The translations under genes and the position numbers were made by a program. This document shows, piece after piece, positions 9,130 through 18,547 of a stretch of DNA of 64,000 nt (position 1 is the stretch's first letter; every line of letters begins with the position of its first letter). A model generated the notes under the pieces. That model was not told the origin of the DNA and ran no database searches. It saw only the letters and a list, made by a program, of their open reading frames with translations. The stretch comes from Bacillota bacterium (GTDB lineage: Bacteria > Bacillota > Clostridia > Lachnospirales > Lachnospiraceae): NCBI GenBank assembly GCA_023439125.1, contig JAEXOU010000014.1:1-64000 (forward strand), given 5' to 3'.

Positions 9130-10476
9130 GTGAATTATTATGAGAGAATTCAAAAGTCCATTGATTTTATGGAGGACAATCTAGAAAATAACATTAAGGT
9201 AGAAGATATGGCAAAGACAGTATATATGTCGGTGTCTAGTTTTTATCGTATCTTTTTTGCGATTACAGGCTATCAGGCAAAAGAGTACCTAATCAATCGA
9301 AGGGTAAGTTGTGCCTTTATGGACCTAAAAGCAGGAAAAACACGAGTAATCGATATTGCGATGAAATATTCGTATGAAAGTGTAGATGCTTTTTCTAGAA
9401 TCTTTAAGAAAGTAACTGGGCATACTCCAAGTACATGTACTCGTGGAACTTTTCAATACATATTTGAGAGGATGAATGTGATGGAAAAATATTTTGAGTC
9501 AGCCGATGAAGGAATGCAAGATCAATATCCAGATATTAAAGTACTAAATAACCTACCTCAGATGAGAGTTGCATATTTCTGCTTCTATGGTAAGAATCCT
9601 GAGAGCGGAGCGTTTTCAGTAATGAAACAATGGGTACTAAAACAAAAGTTAAATTATAAAAATGGGAATTACCGTATCTTCGGTTACAATGCACCTGATA
9701 CAGATCTTAGTGCAGAGGAGTATGGCTACGAAGTGTGTATTACGATACCTGATGATATGAAAGTGGAAGATGAAAAGGTGAAAACAAAAATATTGCCTGG
9801 TGGTCTATATGCTGTTACCTCTATTGAACCGAAAAATAACCTTGGAGAGCAAATTATGCTTGGATGGAAAAGGTTTGGTAAGTGGCTAGAGGGAAGTAAA
9901 TATATCTATGGAGATGCACAGTGGCTAGAGGAACATCTAGGGTTTGGAGACGGATTTGAACATATTGGTGGTGTAGATTTATATATGCCAATTAAGGAAA
10001 AGGCAAAGCTTGAACAATTAGAAACAGTGGAAGAATACATAGATCCTTTTACTGTAGCAACCTATACAGCTACTGGGAAAGGTGCAGAAACAGCTGCAAA
10101 AAAATACTTATTTGCTTGGGCCAAAGAACAGAACATTGATTTTACGGATTGCAAGTGCAGAGTCTTTTCATTTTATAATTTTGAGAAGATCGGGAAACCA
10201 GATTTCTTCTATAAGATGTTTATTCAGATTCCAGAGAATTACATCATTAATGATTCTCACATAATCAAAGAAGAATTTATGGGAGGAAGATTCCTAAAGA
10301 GGCAAGTAAAGTACAAAGAGAATGCACAATCGTGGTTTAATTTCATTCAGTACATACAGAACAGTACACAATATAATTTTGGTAATCGGCCGTTTATGGA
10401 GGAGTATTTATTACAAAAGCCAGTCATCGACAGTGAAACTGAGGTGATTCAACATATGTCAATTGCAGAGCAATAA
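9130..10476 (+). CDS. AraC family regulator with two GyrI-like effector-binding domains
   Basis: A 448-residue regulator. GTG at 9130 is preferred because GAGGGTAG lies seven bases upstream; an ATG at 9112 is the alternative and adds six residues. Residues 1-105 carry the AraC double helix-turn-helix (IKVEDMAKTVYMSVSSFYRIF, then YSYESVDAFSRIFKKVTGHTPS). The rest resembles two tandem GyrI/BmrR-type small-molecule-binding folds, about 140-290 and 295-435. The second contains a PDFFYKMFIQIP segment. Such regulators sense amphipathic drugs or metabolites. No operon partner follows; the next 200 bp hold the R2 repeat. It may act on a distant target or on the small gene at 10790. Confidence 0.85.
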   Translation: MNYYERIQKSIDFMEDNLENNIKVEDMAKTVYMSVSSFYRIFFAITGYQAKEYLINRRVSCAFMDLKAGKTRVIDIAMKYSYESVDAFSRIFKKVTGHTPSTCTRGTFQYIFERMNVMEKYFESADEGMQDQYPDIKVLNNLPQMRVAYFCFYGKNPESGAFSVMKQWVLKQKLNYKNGNYRIFGYNAPDTDLSAEEYGYEVCITIPDDMKVEDEKVKTKILPGGLYAVTSIEPKNNLGEQIMLGWKRFGKWLEGSKYIYGDAQWLEEHLGFGDGFEHIGGVDLYMPIKEKAKLEQLETVEEYIDPFTVATYTATGKGAETAAKKYLFAWAKEQNIDFTDCKCRVFSFYNFEKIGKPDFFYKMFIQIPENYIINDSHIIKEEFMGGRFLKRQVKYKENAQSWFNFIQYIQNSTQYNFGNRPFMEEYLLQKPVIDSETEVIQHMSIAEQ

Positions 10477-10487
10477 ATAATTATATC

Positions 10488-10725
10488 GGGGTTGTTGCAT
10501 AATGCAGCAGCCCTGTTGTTGCTAGGCACTAGTGATTTTTTGCTATGAAGAAGAACGAGTACACATGTATATTTTCTACGGCGCGCTACGCTCACAAGCC
10601 CACAAAGAGCGTGTGGGATTTGTAAGGCCTTCGAAAATATACATGTGTACTCGTTATTCGGGATAGGAGGTGAAATCGCAAACGCTAATAAAGTTTCGAG
10701 GGCGGTTACATTATGCAACAGCCCC
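10488..10725. repeat. R2 repeat, copy A: conserved core in a 23 bp palindrome, framed by an outer inverted repeat
   Basis: Three nested layers are visible. The outer arms at 10488-10504 and 10709-10725 (TTGCATAATG and CATTATGCAA at the inner edges) match at 16 of 17 positions. The middle arms at 10554-10576 and 10633-10655 match perfectly over 23 bp. Between them is the core shared with copies at 18405-18463 and 46090-46140: GGCG-x-GCTACG, then ACAAGCCCACA pairing with GTGTGGGATTTGT. The middle arms are unlike those of the other copies. The element starts just after the AraC/GyrI stop codon and reaches into the leader of the small gene at 10790. Confidence 0.85.
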
Positions 10726-10789
10726 TTATTATAATGATAGTAGATTAAAGAACATAATTACAATTTACGTTAATGGAGATGAGAATAAG

Positions 10790-11062
10790 ATGATCAAAAA
10801 GACAGATATCTTATCTTTGCATTTTTATGATTATAAGATGGCATTTACAGGTAGTGAAGGAGTAATGCAGTATCGTATCATAAAAGCAGAACATGAGAAA
10901 GAGGATGGAAAAAAGGAAGCTTGTCTTCAAGTAACTGCGTGGAAGGGACCATATGCCTTCGATCTTACCAAGGAGGATAAAATCAGCCATGAGTTTACAT
11001 TCAGTGAGCAAGGCCAGGAGGAAGCAGTTGATTGGCTCAATGAACAATCTACTGCTTATTAA
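10790..11062 (+). CDS. Small acidic hypothetical protein
   Basis: A 90-residue protein I do not recognise. The ATG at 10790 has GGAGATGAG upstream; the longer frame from 10670 runs through the R2 repeat and is rejected. The protein has no signal peptide or membrane segment and is rich in Glu, Asp and Lys. A run of short beta-like segments (LSLHFYDYKMAFTGS, MQYRIIKAEHE, ACLQVTAWKGPYAFDL) is followed by an acidic C-terminal helix (EEAVDWLNEQ). This pattern suggests a small beta-barrel or sandwich with one helix. It stands alone between the repeat and the esterase gene. Confidence 0.7.
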   Translation: MIKKTDILSLHFYDYKMAFTGSEGVMQYRIIKAEHEKEDGKKEACLQVTAWKGPYAFDLTKEDKISHEFTFSEQGQEEAVDWLNEQSTAY

Positions 11063-11211
11063 GATACGTCAGGTAAGAGATGAAGAATTCGATAAATAGT
11101 AAGCTGAGACAGAATTTGATAGTCCATACAAGTGTTAATGTTTTTAGAATGAGTATTAAATGTTGTGACGTTATGCACAGAAAAATATGGGAATAATTTA
11201 CAATTTGTTCA

Positions 11212-11239
11212 TTGACAAAACTATTTTATAAGTTATATC
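11212..11239 (+). promoter_or_regulatory. Candidate sigma-A promoter of the double esterase gene
   Basis: TTGACA at 11212-11217 and TATATC at 11234-11239 are spaced by 16 bp, about 110 bp before the start codon. The rest of 11063-11347 shows no gene. Confidence 0.5.
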
Positions 11240-11347
11240 ATGTATATGTACAACCTTTACTGTATGAAAAAAATTGGGATCATTTGACTTGATTCTAGTT
11301 TAACTCACTTTTTTATGAAAAATTATAACATAAAAGGAGTTAAGTCA

Positions 11348-14300
11348 ATGAAAAAAGGGAAAAGGTATTTTTTTAAGCGCTTCGTAGTTATGCTAGTTAT
11401 TTTTACAATGACTTTGACTAGTATACCGTTTGATCGGTCCAAAGTCTTAGCAGCAGATAATTCAGAGATAGCATTTAAATCTGCAGATTACAGAGTACTA
11501 TACGTGGGAGAATCTTATGATTTTGATTTAGTGAATACACAGGCAGGTGCAAAATACACATGGAGTAGCAGTAAACCAAAGATCGCAATAGTGAATAGCA
11601 ATGGATTAGTAACCGCAATATCAGCTGGTTTAGCAACGATAACATGCAAGGTTAATTATAACAATGAAACTACTGTATTAGAGGCTAAGGTATATGTAAA
11701 GAAAATATCGAATACACCATTGGACAAGATTAGTATCACGAATAAAGTTGCCTATATTGGACTTGGAGAAACTCATAAATTTGGTATATCTGAATCTCCG
11801 GCTAACGGATATGATTGGTTGAACTGGACTTCAAGTAATACAGCAGTTGCCACAGTCAATAAAGATGGAGTTGTCACAGCAAAAGCAAACGGACGTGTCA
11901 AGATTACTGCAACAACTATGAGTGGAAAAGTTTCGGATCAAACGACTTTTGTTGTAGAAGATAGTAAAAAGATCAGCACACAAGAAGAATTAGAGCAATG
12001 TCTAAAGTCAGATAAAGCATATACAATTATTCTAAAGACAGAGGGTGAAGTTAATTTTGTCATACCGAAAGGAGATTATTCTAACAAGAAGTTAGTAGTA
12101 TATGCTCCGAATGCATCGGTTAACAATGAAGGATTGTTTCAACTAATTGAGATTCGTTCCTTAAAGCAATGGAATGAAAGCCATAAGGATAACAAGTTTT
12201 CTATGCTTTCTAGTACTGCAATTACGGTAAAAGAGGATGCATATGCTAACTTTATCATTAATTGCACTGGCTTAGTCCTAAAATATGTGATTAATGGAAA
12301 CGCAAGATTTGAAGTAAAAAAACCATCTACTTTGCAATTGGATGGTACTACAAAAAATGCTTTGGAAGTCAACGCAAATTCAAAGAATGTCATCATTCAG
12401 ACAAAGTTACCAGTGACTTTATTAGCAGAAGAGATTGTACAGCTTGAACTTCAATCAGATGCAGCAGCAAAATCTACATTCAAAGTTGATCGGGAAGATT
12501 TGGTACCAAAAGTTAAGGGTAATGGAATCATTCAAGGTACTGTTGGTGATAAATCATGTACAGTGACTGGAGAAGGTACTGTAATTGGTGGAACAACTTC
12601 TGGTGGTACATCCTCTAGTGGTTCTACTCCAGGTGGTAACCCAACTCCAATTCCAACACCAACACTAGATCCAGTAGATAATGGATTAGATGCTAATGGT
12701 AGAATGGTAGCTTTTTTTGGCACACCGGTGATTGATGGTCTAATCGATGATATTTGGAATAAGGCAGTAGCAGTAGCTCCAAAGGTATCCTCGGGAACTA
12801 CAACAACAACAGCAACATTTAAGACATTATGGGATGATAATGCGATTTATTTCTTAGCTGAAGTAAAGGATACTGATTTATCAGCTGAAGCTGCCAATGT
12901 TTATGAAAGAGATAGCGTTGAATTCTTCTTAGATGAATTAAACAATAAAACAGTAGGATACGATGGGGATGACTTACAATACAGAATAAACTATGTAAAC
13001 CAAAAGTCAGGAGATCATGGTGAACTCACTAGATTCTATCCGATTGCCAAGATAGTTGAAGGTGGTTATGTGGTTGAGGGAAGAATCTCATTAACACAAA
13101 AACCAGAGAATGACAAGGTAATGGGCATAGAGATGCAGATTAATGATGCCAAGGGATCGAGTCGTATTGCAACATTGAATATGTTTGATATGACTGGAAA
13201 GGCATTTGAGAATACGAGTCTGTTTGGTGAAGTAATATTAACTGGTAAAGGGTCACAATCTGTTTCTGGATTAAATCCATATACCTTAATCTCACTCATT
13301 GAGAGTGCTAAAGAGATTGAGTTAATTCGTTATCAAAATGGAGATACAGTAAATACTTTAGTTCGTCAGGCAGAAGCTTTAATTGCAGACAAGAATACAA
13401 CACAACAACAGATCGATGATTTGGCTGTAAAATTAGATAATGCAATAAAAGCTTTAAAACACAATAATTTATCCTTTGATGAAAAAGAGTGTAGACAGGT
13501 TCCTATGGAATATAAGATGACAGATCAGTATCCAGGAACAATAGTACGCTTAGATTATGATACGAGTACATATGATTCGGAGGATTTAAGAGATATACAA
13601 AAATATCTTCATGTTTATCTACCATATGGATATGATCAGAATAATAAAGATAAGAAATATAATGTACTATATCTTATTCATGGTATGAGCGAAAATCAGC
13701 ATACGATTTTTGGAGGTCCTGGTCAGACTTCAGAACTAATGAAGATTGTGGATAACATGATTGCAGATGGAAAATTAGACCCAATGATTATTGTCACCCC
13801 AACTTGGCAAGTAGAAGGCACGAAAAAAGATATGTTTGGCTTGGTTGATAATTTCCATCATGAGTTAGTTAATGATATTATTCCATTAGTTGAAGGAACC
13901 TATAATACTTATGCAACTTCTACATTACCAGAAGATTTAATTGCAGCAAGAGAGCATAGAGCATTTGGTGGATTTTCTATGGGTGGTGGCTGTACGTGGT
14001 ACAATTATATCTACTGCATCGATTATTTTAAGTATTATGTACCACTTAGCTTATGGTGTTTACAGGATGTTAGTTCTTTCGGTTATAGCGGAACAAGTGA
14101 TGAACAGATGGCACAATATTTGGCTGATGTTGCACGAAAAGCAGGTTATACAAAAGATGATATTAGAATTTTCTGTGCTACAGGTACGGATGATATGGCT
14201 TATAGTGGAATGAAGAATCAAATCGAAGCTATGAAGAAAGAAGATAGCATGTTTGTATATTCTGCGGATCTTCGAAAAGGTAATTTCTATTTCTTACAAT

Positions 14301-16060
14301 TAGCAGGGGGAACGCATATTTGGAATTGCGTTAACAGGTATTTATATAATATTCTTCCAGATTTGTTCCAAACTTATTGGGTAGATAGTGATGGTTTAGA
14401 TGAATCTGGCAGAGCAGTTGCACAGTTTGGTTCTCCAATCATAGATGGCAATATTGATGGAATTTGGGATGAGGCAAAGAATTTAGTTCCAAAATACAAT
14501 TCAAGTAACGATGGTACAAAAGTAACCTTCAAAACAATGTGGGATGATAATGCACTTTATGTCCTAGCACAATTAAAGGATACGGAGCTCTCTGTAGCAT
14601 CTACTAACCCATATGAGCAGGATTCAATCGAAATATTTGTGGATGAGAACAATGATAAGTCAAAAGAATTTGGAGTTGATGATCTTCAGTTCCGCATCAA
14701 TTATGAGAACACGAAGACTGCAGATAAGGGTGATATCAATCGGCTTTACTCACAAACAAAGCTAGTTGATGGTGGCTATATTATTGAGGCAAGAATTGAA
14801 TTCTTACATAAAGAGAATATGAAGAATGATCAAGTATTGGGAATTGAGTTACAGATTAATGCTGCAAAGGGAGCAAGTCGTGTTGGAACCTTGAACGTAT
14901 TTGATGGAACCAATTCAGCTTGGAATGATACTAGCCTATTTGGTAATATTGTTCTTAAAGGAAAGACAACTTCGTCTATGCCTAGTGTAAATCCATACAT
15001 ATTATTGAGCCTCATTGATAACACAAAAAGCGATTTAGATCCTAACGAATATAGCAATTATAGCTTATTAGAAGAAGCTATGAATAAGGCTTCTAGCGTG
15101 GCAAATGATAAGAATTCTACTCAAGCTGATCTCGATCAGGAGTATGTCAATATTCAAGAAGCAATAAAAAGCCTTATCTACACGGAAGAAGCATTAAAAG
15201 TTAAGCGTTTTGTTACAATGCCTGATGAATATAAAGGGGAGAATGAACAGAAGGGTACAATTGTTACGATGACCTACGATGCTCCTAACACGTCAGATGG
15301 TATTGATACAAAGAGAATGAATATTTATCTTCCATATGGATATGACCAAAGTAATACAGTGAAGAAATATAATGTATTATATTTGATGCATGGTGGCGGT
15401 GAAAATGAGAATACACTTTTTGGTGGCGAAGGTCAAAGTTTAGAACTTAAGCGTATCCTAGATAATATGATCGCAAAGGGAGACATTGAACCATTCATTG
15501 TTGTTACACCTACATCGAATGGTGGTGCTAATGATGTTGCATTATTCTATAAAGAGTTGACTGATATCGTAGTTCCACTTGTTGAAAAAACATACAATAC
15601 CAACTACGATGCTACTCTTGATAACCTTGAAGCAATGAAGGCTTCTCGTGACCATCGTGCTTTTGGCGGATTTTCTATGGGTTCTATTTGTACGTGGTAT
15701 GTATTCTGCAATTGCCTTGATTATTTTAAGTATTATCTACCATTTAGTGGGGAGTGTCGGGGAACAGGTAATGATGCAGATAAAGCATCTGTAGCACAAT
15801 ACCTAGCAGATGTTGTTAGCAGATCTGAATATACTGGAATTAATGGCTTTAAGTTGTATTGTGCTACAGGTAGTACAGATATTGCTTATCCTAACATGAA
15901 TCCAATGATAGAAGAGATGAAGAAACTCTCAGACACATTTATTTTTGATGCTGATATAACAAAAGGTAATAGTTATTATATCGTTGCCAAGAATGCAACA
16001 CATGCTTGGAATTTTGTGAATCAGTACATTTATAACATACTACCAGACGTGTTCAAGTAA
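11348..16060 (+). CDS. Secreted double-esterase protein: Big2 x2, then CBM9 + helical + CE1 unit twice
   Basis: A 1570-residue extracellular protein. The ATG at 11348 has AAAGGAG upstream and begins a signal peptide ending near VLAA. Big2-like domains lie at about 45-121 and 130-205, then a beta-rich region of unknown fold (206-410) and a Gly/Ser/Thr/Pro linker (413-443). A three-part unit then occurs twice. It consists of a CBM9-like domain (448-633; 1016-1206), a short helical FIVAR-like segment (641-710; 1213-1281) and a CE1 esterase domain (715-1010; 1285-1570). Both esterases have the nucleophile elbow GFSMG (S877, S1443), an early HG oxyanion loop and a late catalytic His (H990 in GGTHIWN; H1552 in ATHAWN). 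CE1 enzymes remove acetyl or feruloyl groups from xylan. The GH67 gene downstream supports a xylan role. The exact ester bond is not settled by sequence. Confidence 0.92.
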   Translation: MKKGKRYFFKRFVVMLVIFTMTLTSIPFDRSKVLAADNSEIAFKSADYRVLYVGESYDFDLVNTQAGAKYTWSSSKPKIAIVNSNGLVTAISAGLATITCKVNYNNETTVLEAKVYVKKISNTPLDKISITNKVAYIGLGETHKFGISESPANGYDWLNWTSSNTAVATVNKDGVVTAKANGRVKITATTMSGKVSDQTTFVVEDSKKISTQEELEQCLKSDKAYTIILKTEGEVNFVIPKGDYSNKKLVVYAPNASVNNEGLFQLIEIRSLKQWNESHKDNKFSMLSSTAITVKEDAYANFIINCTGLVLKYVINGNARFEVKKPSTLQLDGTTKNALEVNANSKNVIIQTKLPVTLLAEEIVQLELQSDAAAKSTFKVDREDLVPKVKGNGIIQGTVGDKSCTVTGEGTVIGGTTSGGTSSSGSTPGGNPTPIPTPTLDPVDNGLDANGRMVAFFGTPVIDGLIDDIWNKAVAVAPKVSSGTTTTTATFKTLWDDNAIYFLAEVKDTDLSAEAANVYERDSVEFFLDELNNKTVGYDGDDLQYRINYVNQKSGDHGELTRFYPIAKIVEGGYVVEGRISLTQKPENDKVMGIEMQINDAKGSSRIATLNMFDMTGKAFENTSLFGEVILTGKGSQSVSGLNPYTLISLIESAKEIELIRYQNGDTVNTLVRQAEALIADKNTTQQQIDDLAVKLDNAIKALKHNNLSFDEKECRQVPMEYKMTDQYPGTIVRLDYDTSTYDSEDLRDIQKYLHVYLPYGYDQNNKDKKYNVLYLIHGMSENQHTIFGGPGQTSELMKIVDNMIADGKLDPMIIVTPTWQVEGTKKDMFGLVDNFHHELVNDIIPLVEGTYNTYATSTLPEDLIAAREHRAFGGFSMGGGCTWYNYIYCIDYFKYYVPLSLWCLQDVSSFGYSGTSDEQMAQYLADVARKAGYTKDDIRIFCATGTDDMAYSGMKNQIEAMKKEDSMFVYSADLRKGNFYFLQLAGGTHIWNCVNRYLYNILPDLFQTYWVDSDGLDESGRAVAQFGSPIIDGNIDGIWDEAKNLVPKYNSSNDGTKVTFKTMWDDNALYVLAQLKDTELSVASTNPYEQDSIEIFVDENNDKSKEFGVDDLQFRINYENTKTADKGDINRLYSQTKLVDGGYIIEARIEFLHKENMKNDQVLGIELQINAAKGASRVGTLNVFDGTNSAWNDTSLFGNIVLKGKTTSSMPSVNPYILLSLIDNTKSDLDPNEYSNYSLLEEAMNKASSVANDKNSTQADLDQEYVNIQEAIKSLIYTEEALKVKRFVTMPDEYKGENEQKGTIVTMTYDAPNTSDGIDTKRMNIYLPYGYDQSNTVKKYNVLYLMHGGGENENTLFGGEGQSLELKRILDNMIAKGDIEPFIVVTPTSNGGANDVALFYKELTDIVVPLVEKTYNTNYDATLDNLEAMKASRDHRAFGGFSMGSICTWYVFCNCLDYFKYYLPFSGECRGTGNDADKASVAQYLADVVSRSEYTGINGFKLYCATGSTDIAYPNMNPMIEEMKKLSDTFIFDADITKGNSYYIVAKNATHAWNFVNQYIYNILPDVFK

Positions 16061-16087
16061 GAAAGAATAAGTAGAAGGTTAAAATTT

Positions 16088-16145
16088 GGAGCTGTCGTAA
16101 TAGCTGATCCTAAAATCAGCTATTACATAGCTCCTATTTTTTTGT
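16088..16145 (+). terminator. Strong terminator of the double esterase gene
   Basis: GGAGCTGTCGTAATAGCTGAT pairs with ATCAGCTATTACATAGCTCC, leaving a 6 nt loop, and a T-run follows. It separates the esterase from the glucuronidase, which has its own promoter. Confidence 0.9.
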
Positions 16146-16172
16146 TAAAATTCTGTTAGTACACTTTTGTTA

Positions 16173-16201
16173 TTGAAAAAAAGGATAGTTTAACATACAA
16201 T
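16173..16201 (+). promoter_or_regulatory. Candidate promoter of the GH67 gene
   Basis: TTGAAA (16173-16178), a 17 bp spacer and TACAAT (16196-16201) lie about 45 bp before the start codon. Confidence 0.55.
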
Positions 16202-16246
16202 AGATATAACATTAATTTAGTCATTAAACTTAAAGGAGATTTTGTG

Positions 16247-18319
16247 ATGGATTATGAAAAAGCATGGCTTTTTGATCATGTGTCGGGGGATTTGAAGGAA
16301 AAATACTGTGTAAAAAAATGTTTCCAATATATTTATTTTAACTCCAATGAGCAAGTAATACAGACTGCAGTAAAAGAATTGAGTCGTGCAATATCAATTA
16401 TTTGTCAAGGGGCTACGACTGAAACAACTCCAAAGAAAAATTGTACCGTGGAAAATATTTCGTGGGAAGCTACCGATGAAATACAAGATCAACCTGGAAT
16501 TTATCTGTTATTAGATCGTAAGCAGATTGGGAAAAAAGTTCAACAAGAAGGGTACAAGATAGAAACAACAATCATGAAAGATACTTTAGAAGAGAAAATC
16601 GTAATCACATCTTGTGGTGTCAATGGAATCTTATATGGAGTATTTGCACTGATACGTAAGCTTCAATGTGGTGTATCAATTACAGATATGGATGAATACA
16701 AGATACCATCAAATCCTCTACGTATGCTGAATCATTGGGACAACATGGATGGATCAATCGAGAGAGGATATTCTGGAAAATCATTTTTCTTTGCTCAAAA
16801 TGACATTATTATCAATGAGAGAACAAAAGAATATGCAAGACTTGTAGCATCGGTTGGAATCAATGCAGTTGTAATTAATAATGTCAATGTGTTAAATGCG
16901 GCAACTTATCTAATAACAGAGAGATATTTTTCTAAAGTGAAAGAACTTCAGGATATTTTAGGAGAGTATGGAATTAAGCTATTTTTAAGTATCAATTATG
17001 CAGCTTCGATTGAGCTTGGTGGATTGGATAGTGCTGATCCATGTGATTCGAGAGTAAGTGAATGGTGGACAAAAAAAGTTGTCGAAGTATACAGTCAGTT
17101 ACCAGGCTTAGGAGGATTTCTAGTTAAAGCAGATTCCGAAGGACGCCCAGGTCCATTTACATATAACAGGACTCAAGCAGAAGGCGCTAATATGCTTGCA
17201 AGAGCACTAAAACCTTATGATGGTGTTTTGATTTGGAGATGCTTTGTTTATAACTGTAATCAAGATTGGCGTGATTATGTAACTGATCGAGCGAAAGCAG
17301 GTTACGATTATTTTCATAAGTTAGATGGCCAGTTTGAGGATAATGTCATACTACAAATTAAGAATGGACCAATGGATTTTCAAGTTAGAGAACCAGTTTC
17401 ACCGTTATTTGGTGGTATGAAGAGTACAAATCAGATGCTAGAAGTTCAGATTGCTCAAGAATATACCGGTCAACAAATCGATATCTGTTATCTCATCCCA
17501 TGGTTTAAAGAAATACTTGCCTTTAAAACATATGTCACGCAAGAAAATGACACAGTCAAAGATATTGTTAGTGGTAAGACCTTTGGTAACCAACTTTGTG
17601 GTATGGCAGCGGTATGCAATACAGGTAATGATGCCAATTGGACAGGACATGATTTAGCGGCAGCCAACTTATATGGTTTTGGAAGACTTAGTTATGATAC
17701 TTCTCTAACAGCAGAAGAGATTGCAAAAGAGTGGATTCGCATGACTTTTAGTAGCAATCAAAAAGTAGTGGATACGATTGAATCAATTTTAATGCAATCT
17801 TGGCCAGCATATGAGAATTATAATGCTCCTCTTGGAATCGGATGGATGGTGAATCCAGGTTATCACTATGGTCCAAGTGTAGATGGATATGAGTATTCGA
17901 GGTGGGGGACGTATCATCATGCTGACTTAAATGGGATTGGTGTAGATCGCACAATGAATGGTACAGGATATACTCGTCAATATCATTCTCCGAACTTCGA
18001 AAAATATGAAAGTTTAGAATATTGCCCAGATGAATTAATTCTATTTTTTCACCATTTACCATACACATATCGACTTCACAGCAATAAGACAGTTATTCAG
18101 CATATTTATGATACTCATTTTGAAGGTGTGGAATCAGTTAAAAAGTTTATCACGATGTGGAATGAGCTAGAAGGACTGATCAATCCAATTGTACATGAAC
18201 GAGTGAGTAAACGGTTAGAGTTACAGCTTAAAAATGCAAAGGAATGGCGTGACCAGGTAAATACTTACTTTTATAGAAAATCAGGAATTCCAGATGAAGG
18301 TGGAAGAAAAATATATTAA
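16247..18319 (+). CDS. aguA: GH67 alpha-glucuronidase
   Basis: A 690-residue enzyme that removes (4-O-methyl)glucuronic acid from the non-reducing end of xylo-oligosaccharides. The family hallmark RMLNHWDNMDGSIERGYSG is present. The acid is E298 in KADSEGRPGP. The two proposed general bases are D377 (NGPMDF) and E405 (AQEYTGQ); their spacing from E298 (79 and 107) equals that in the Geobacillus enzyme as I remember it. Length fits the family. No signal peptide is present, so it should act in the cytoplasm on imported oligomers. ATG at 16247 follows AAAGGAG; an in-frame GTG is one codon earlier. It pairs logically with the secreted esterase upstream. Confidence 0.96.
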   Translation: MDYEKAWLFDHVSGDLKEKYCVKKCFQYIYFNSNEQVIQTAVKELSRAISIICQGATTETTPKKNCTVENISWEATDEIQDQPGIYLLLDRKQIGKKVQQEGYKIETTIMKDTLEEKIVITSCGVNGILYGVFALIRKLQCGVSITDMDEYKIPSNPLRMLNHWDNMDGSIERGYSGKSFFFAQNDIIINERTKEYARLVASVGINAVVINNVNVLNAATYLITERYFSKVKELQDILGEYGIKLFLSINYAASIELGGLDSADPCDSRVSEWWTKKVVEVYSQLPGLGGFLVKADSEGRPGPFTYNRTQAEGANMLARALKPYDGVLIWRCFVYNCNQDWRDYVTDRAKAGYDYFHKLDGQFEDNVILQIKNGPMDFQVREPVSPLFGGMKSTNQMLEVQIAQEYTGQQIDICYLIPWFKEILAFKTYVTQENDTVKDIVSGKTFGNQLCGMAAVCNTGNDANWTGHDLAAANLYGFGRLSYDTSLTAEEIAKEWIRMTFSSNQKVVDTIESILMQSWPAYENYNAPLGIGWMVNPGYHYGPSVDGYEYSRWGTYHHADLNGIGVDRTMNGTGYTRQYHSPNFEKYESLEYCPDELILFFHHLPYTYRLHSNKTVIQHIYDTHFEGVESVKKFITMWNELEGLINPIVHERVSKRLELQLKNAKEWRDQVNTYFYRKSGIPDEGGRKIY

Positions 18320-18369
18320 GAAGTAGAAGTGAGGGCTATATAAATAGAGGCTGTCATACGAATGGCAGT

Positions 18370-18498
18370 ATGAATAAAAGAATGAAAGGTGATGGTATCT
18401 TTTCTTCGGCGTGCTACGTTCACAAGCCCACAAAAAAAGCGTGTGGGACTTGTAAGGCATTCCGAAAACATACCATCACCCTTCATTCTTTTATTCAT
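18370..18498. repeat. R2 repeat, copy B: core in a 35 bp palindrome
   Basis: Arms at 18370-18404 and 18464-18498 are complementary at 33 of 35 positions. The core between them (GGCGTGCTACG, ACAAGCCCACA and GTGTGGGACTTGT) matches copy A closely, while the arms outside the innermost TTTTC/GAAAA are unrelated to copy A. It starts 51 bp after the aguA stop codon and lies between the convergent aguA and ferritin-like genes. Confidence 0.88.
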
Positions 18499-18547
18499 TA
18501 TTCATTCGCAACACGAAATTATAGAAAGGTATTTTGACATTCTATTC

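Noticed and set aside
10670..10789. N-terminal extension of the small protein starting at 10670
   Set aside because: It is encoded by the right arm of the R2 repeat. A good ribosome site supports the ATG at 10790.
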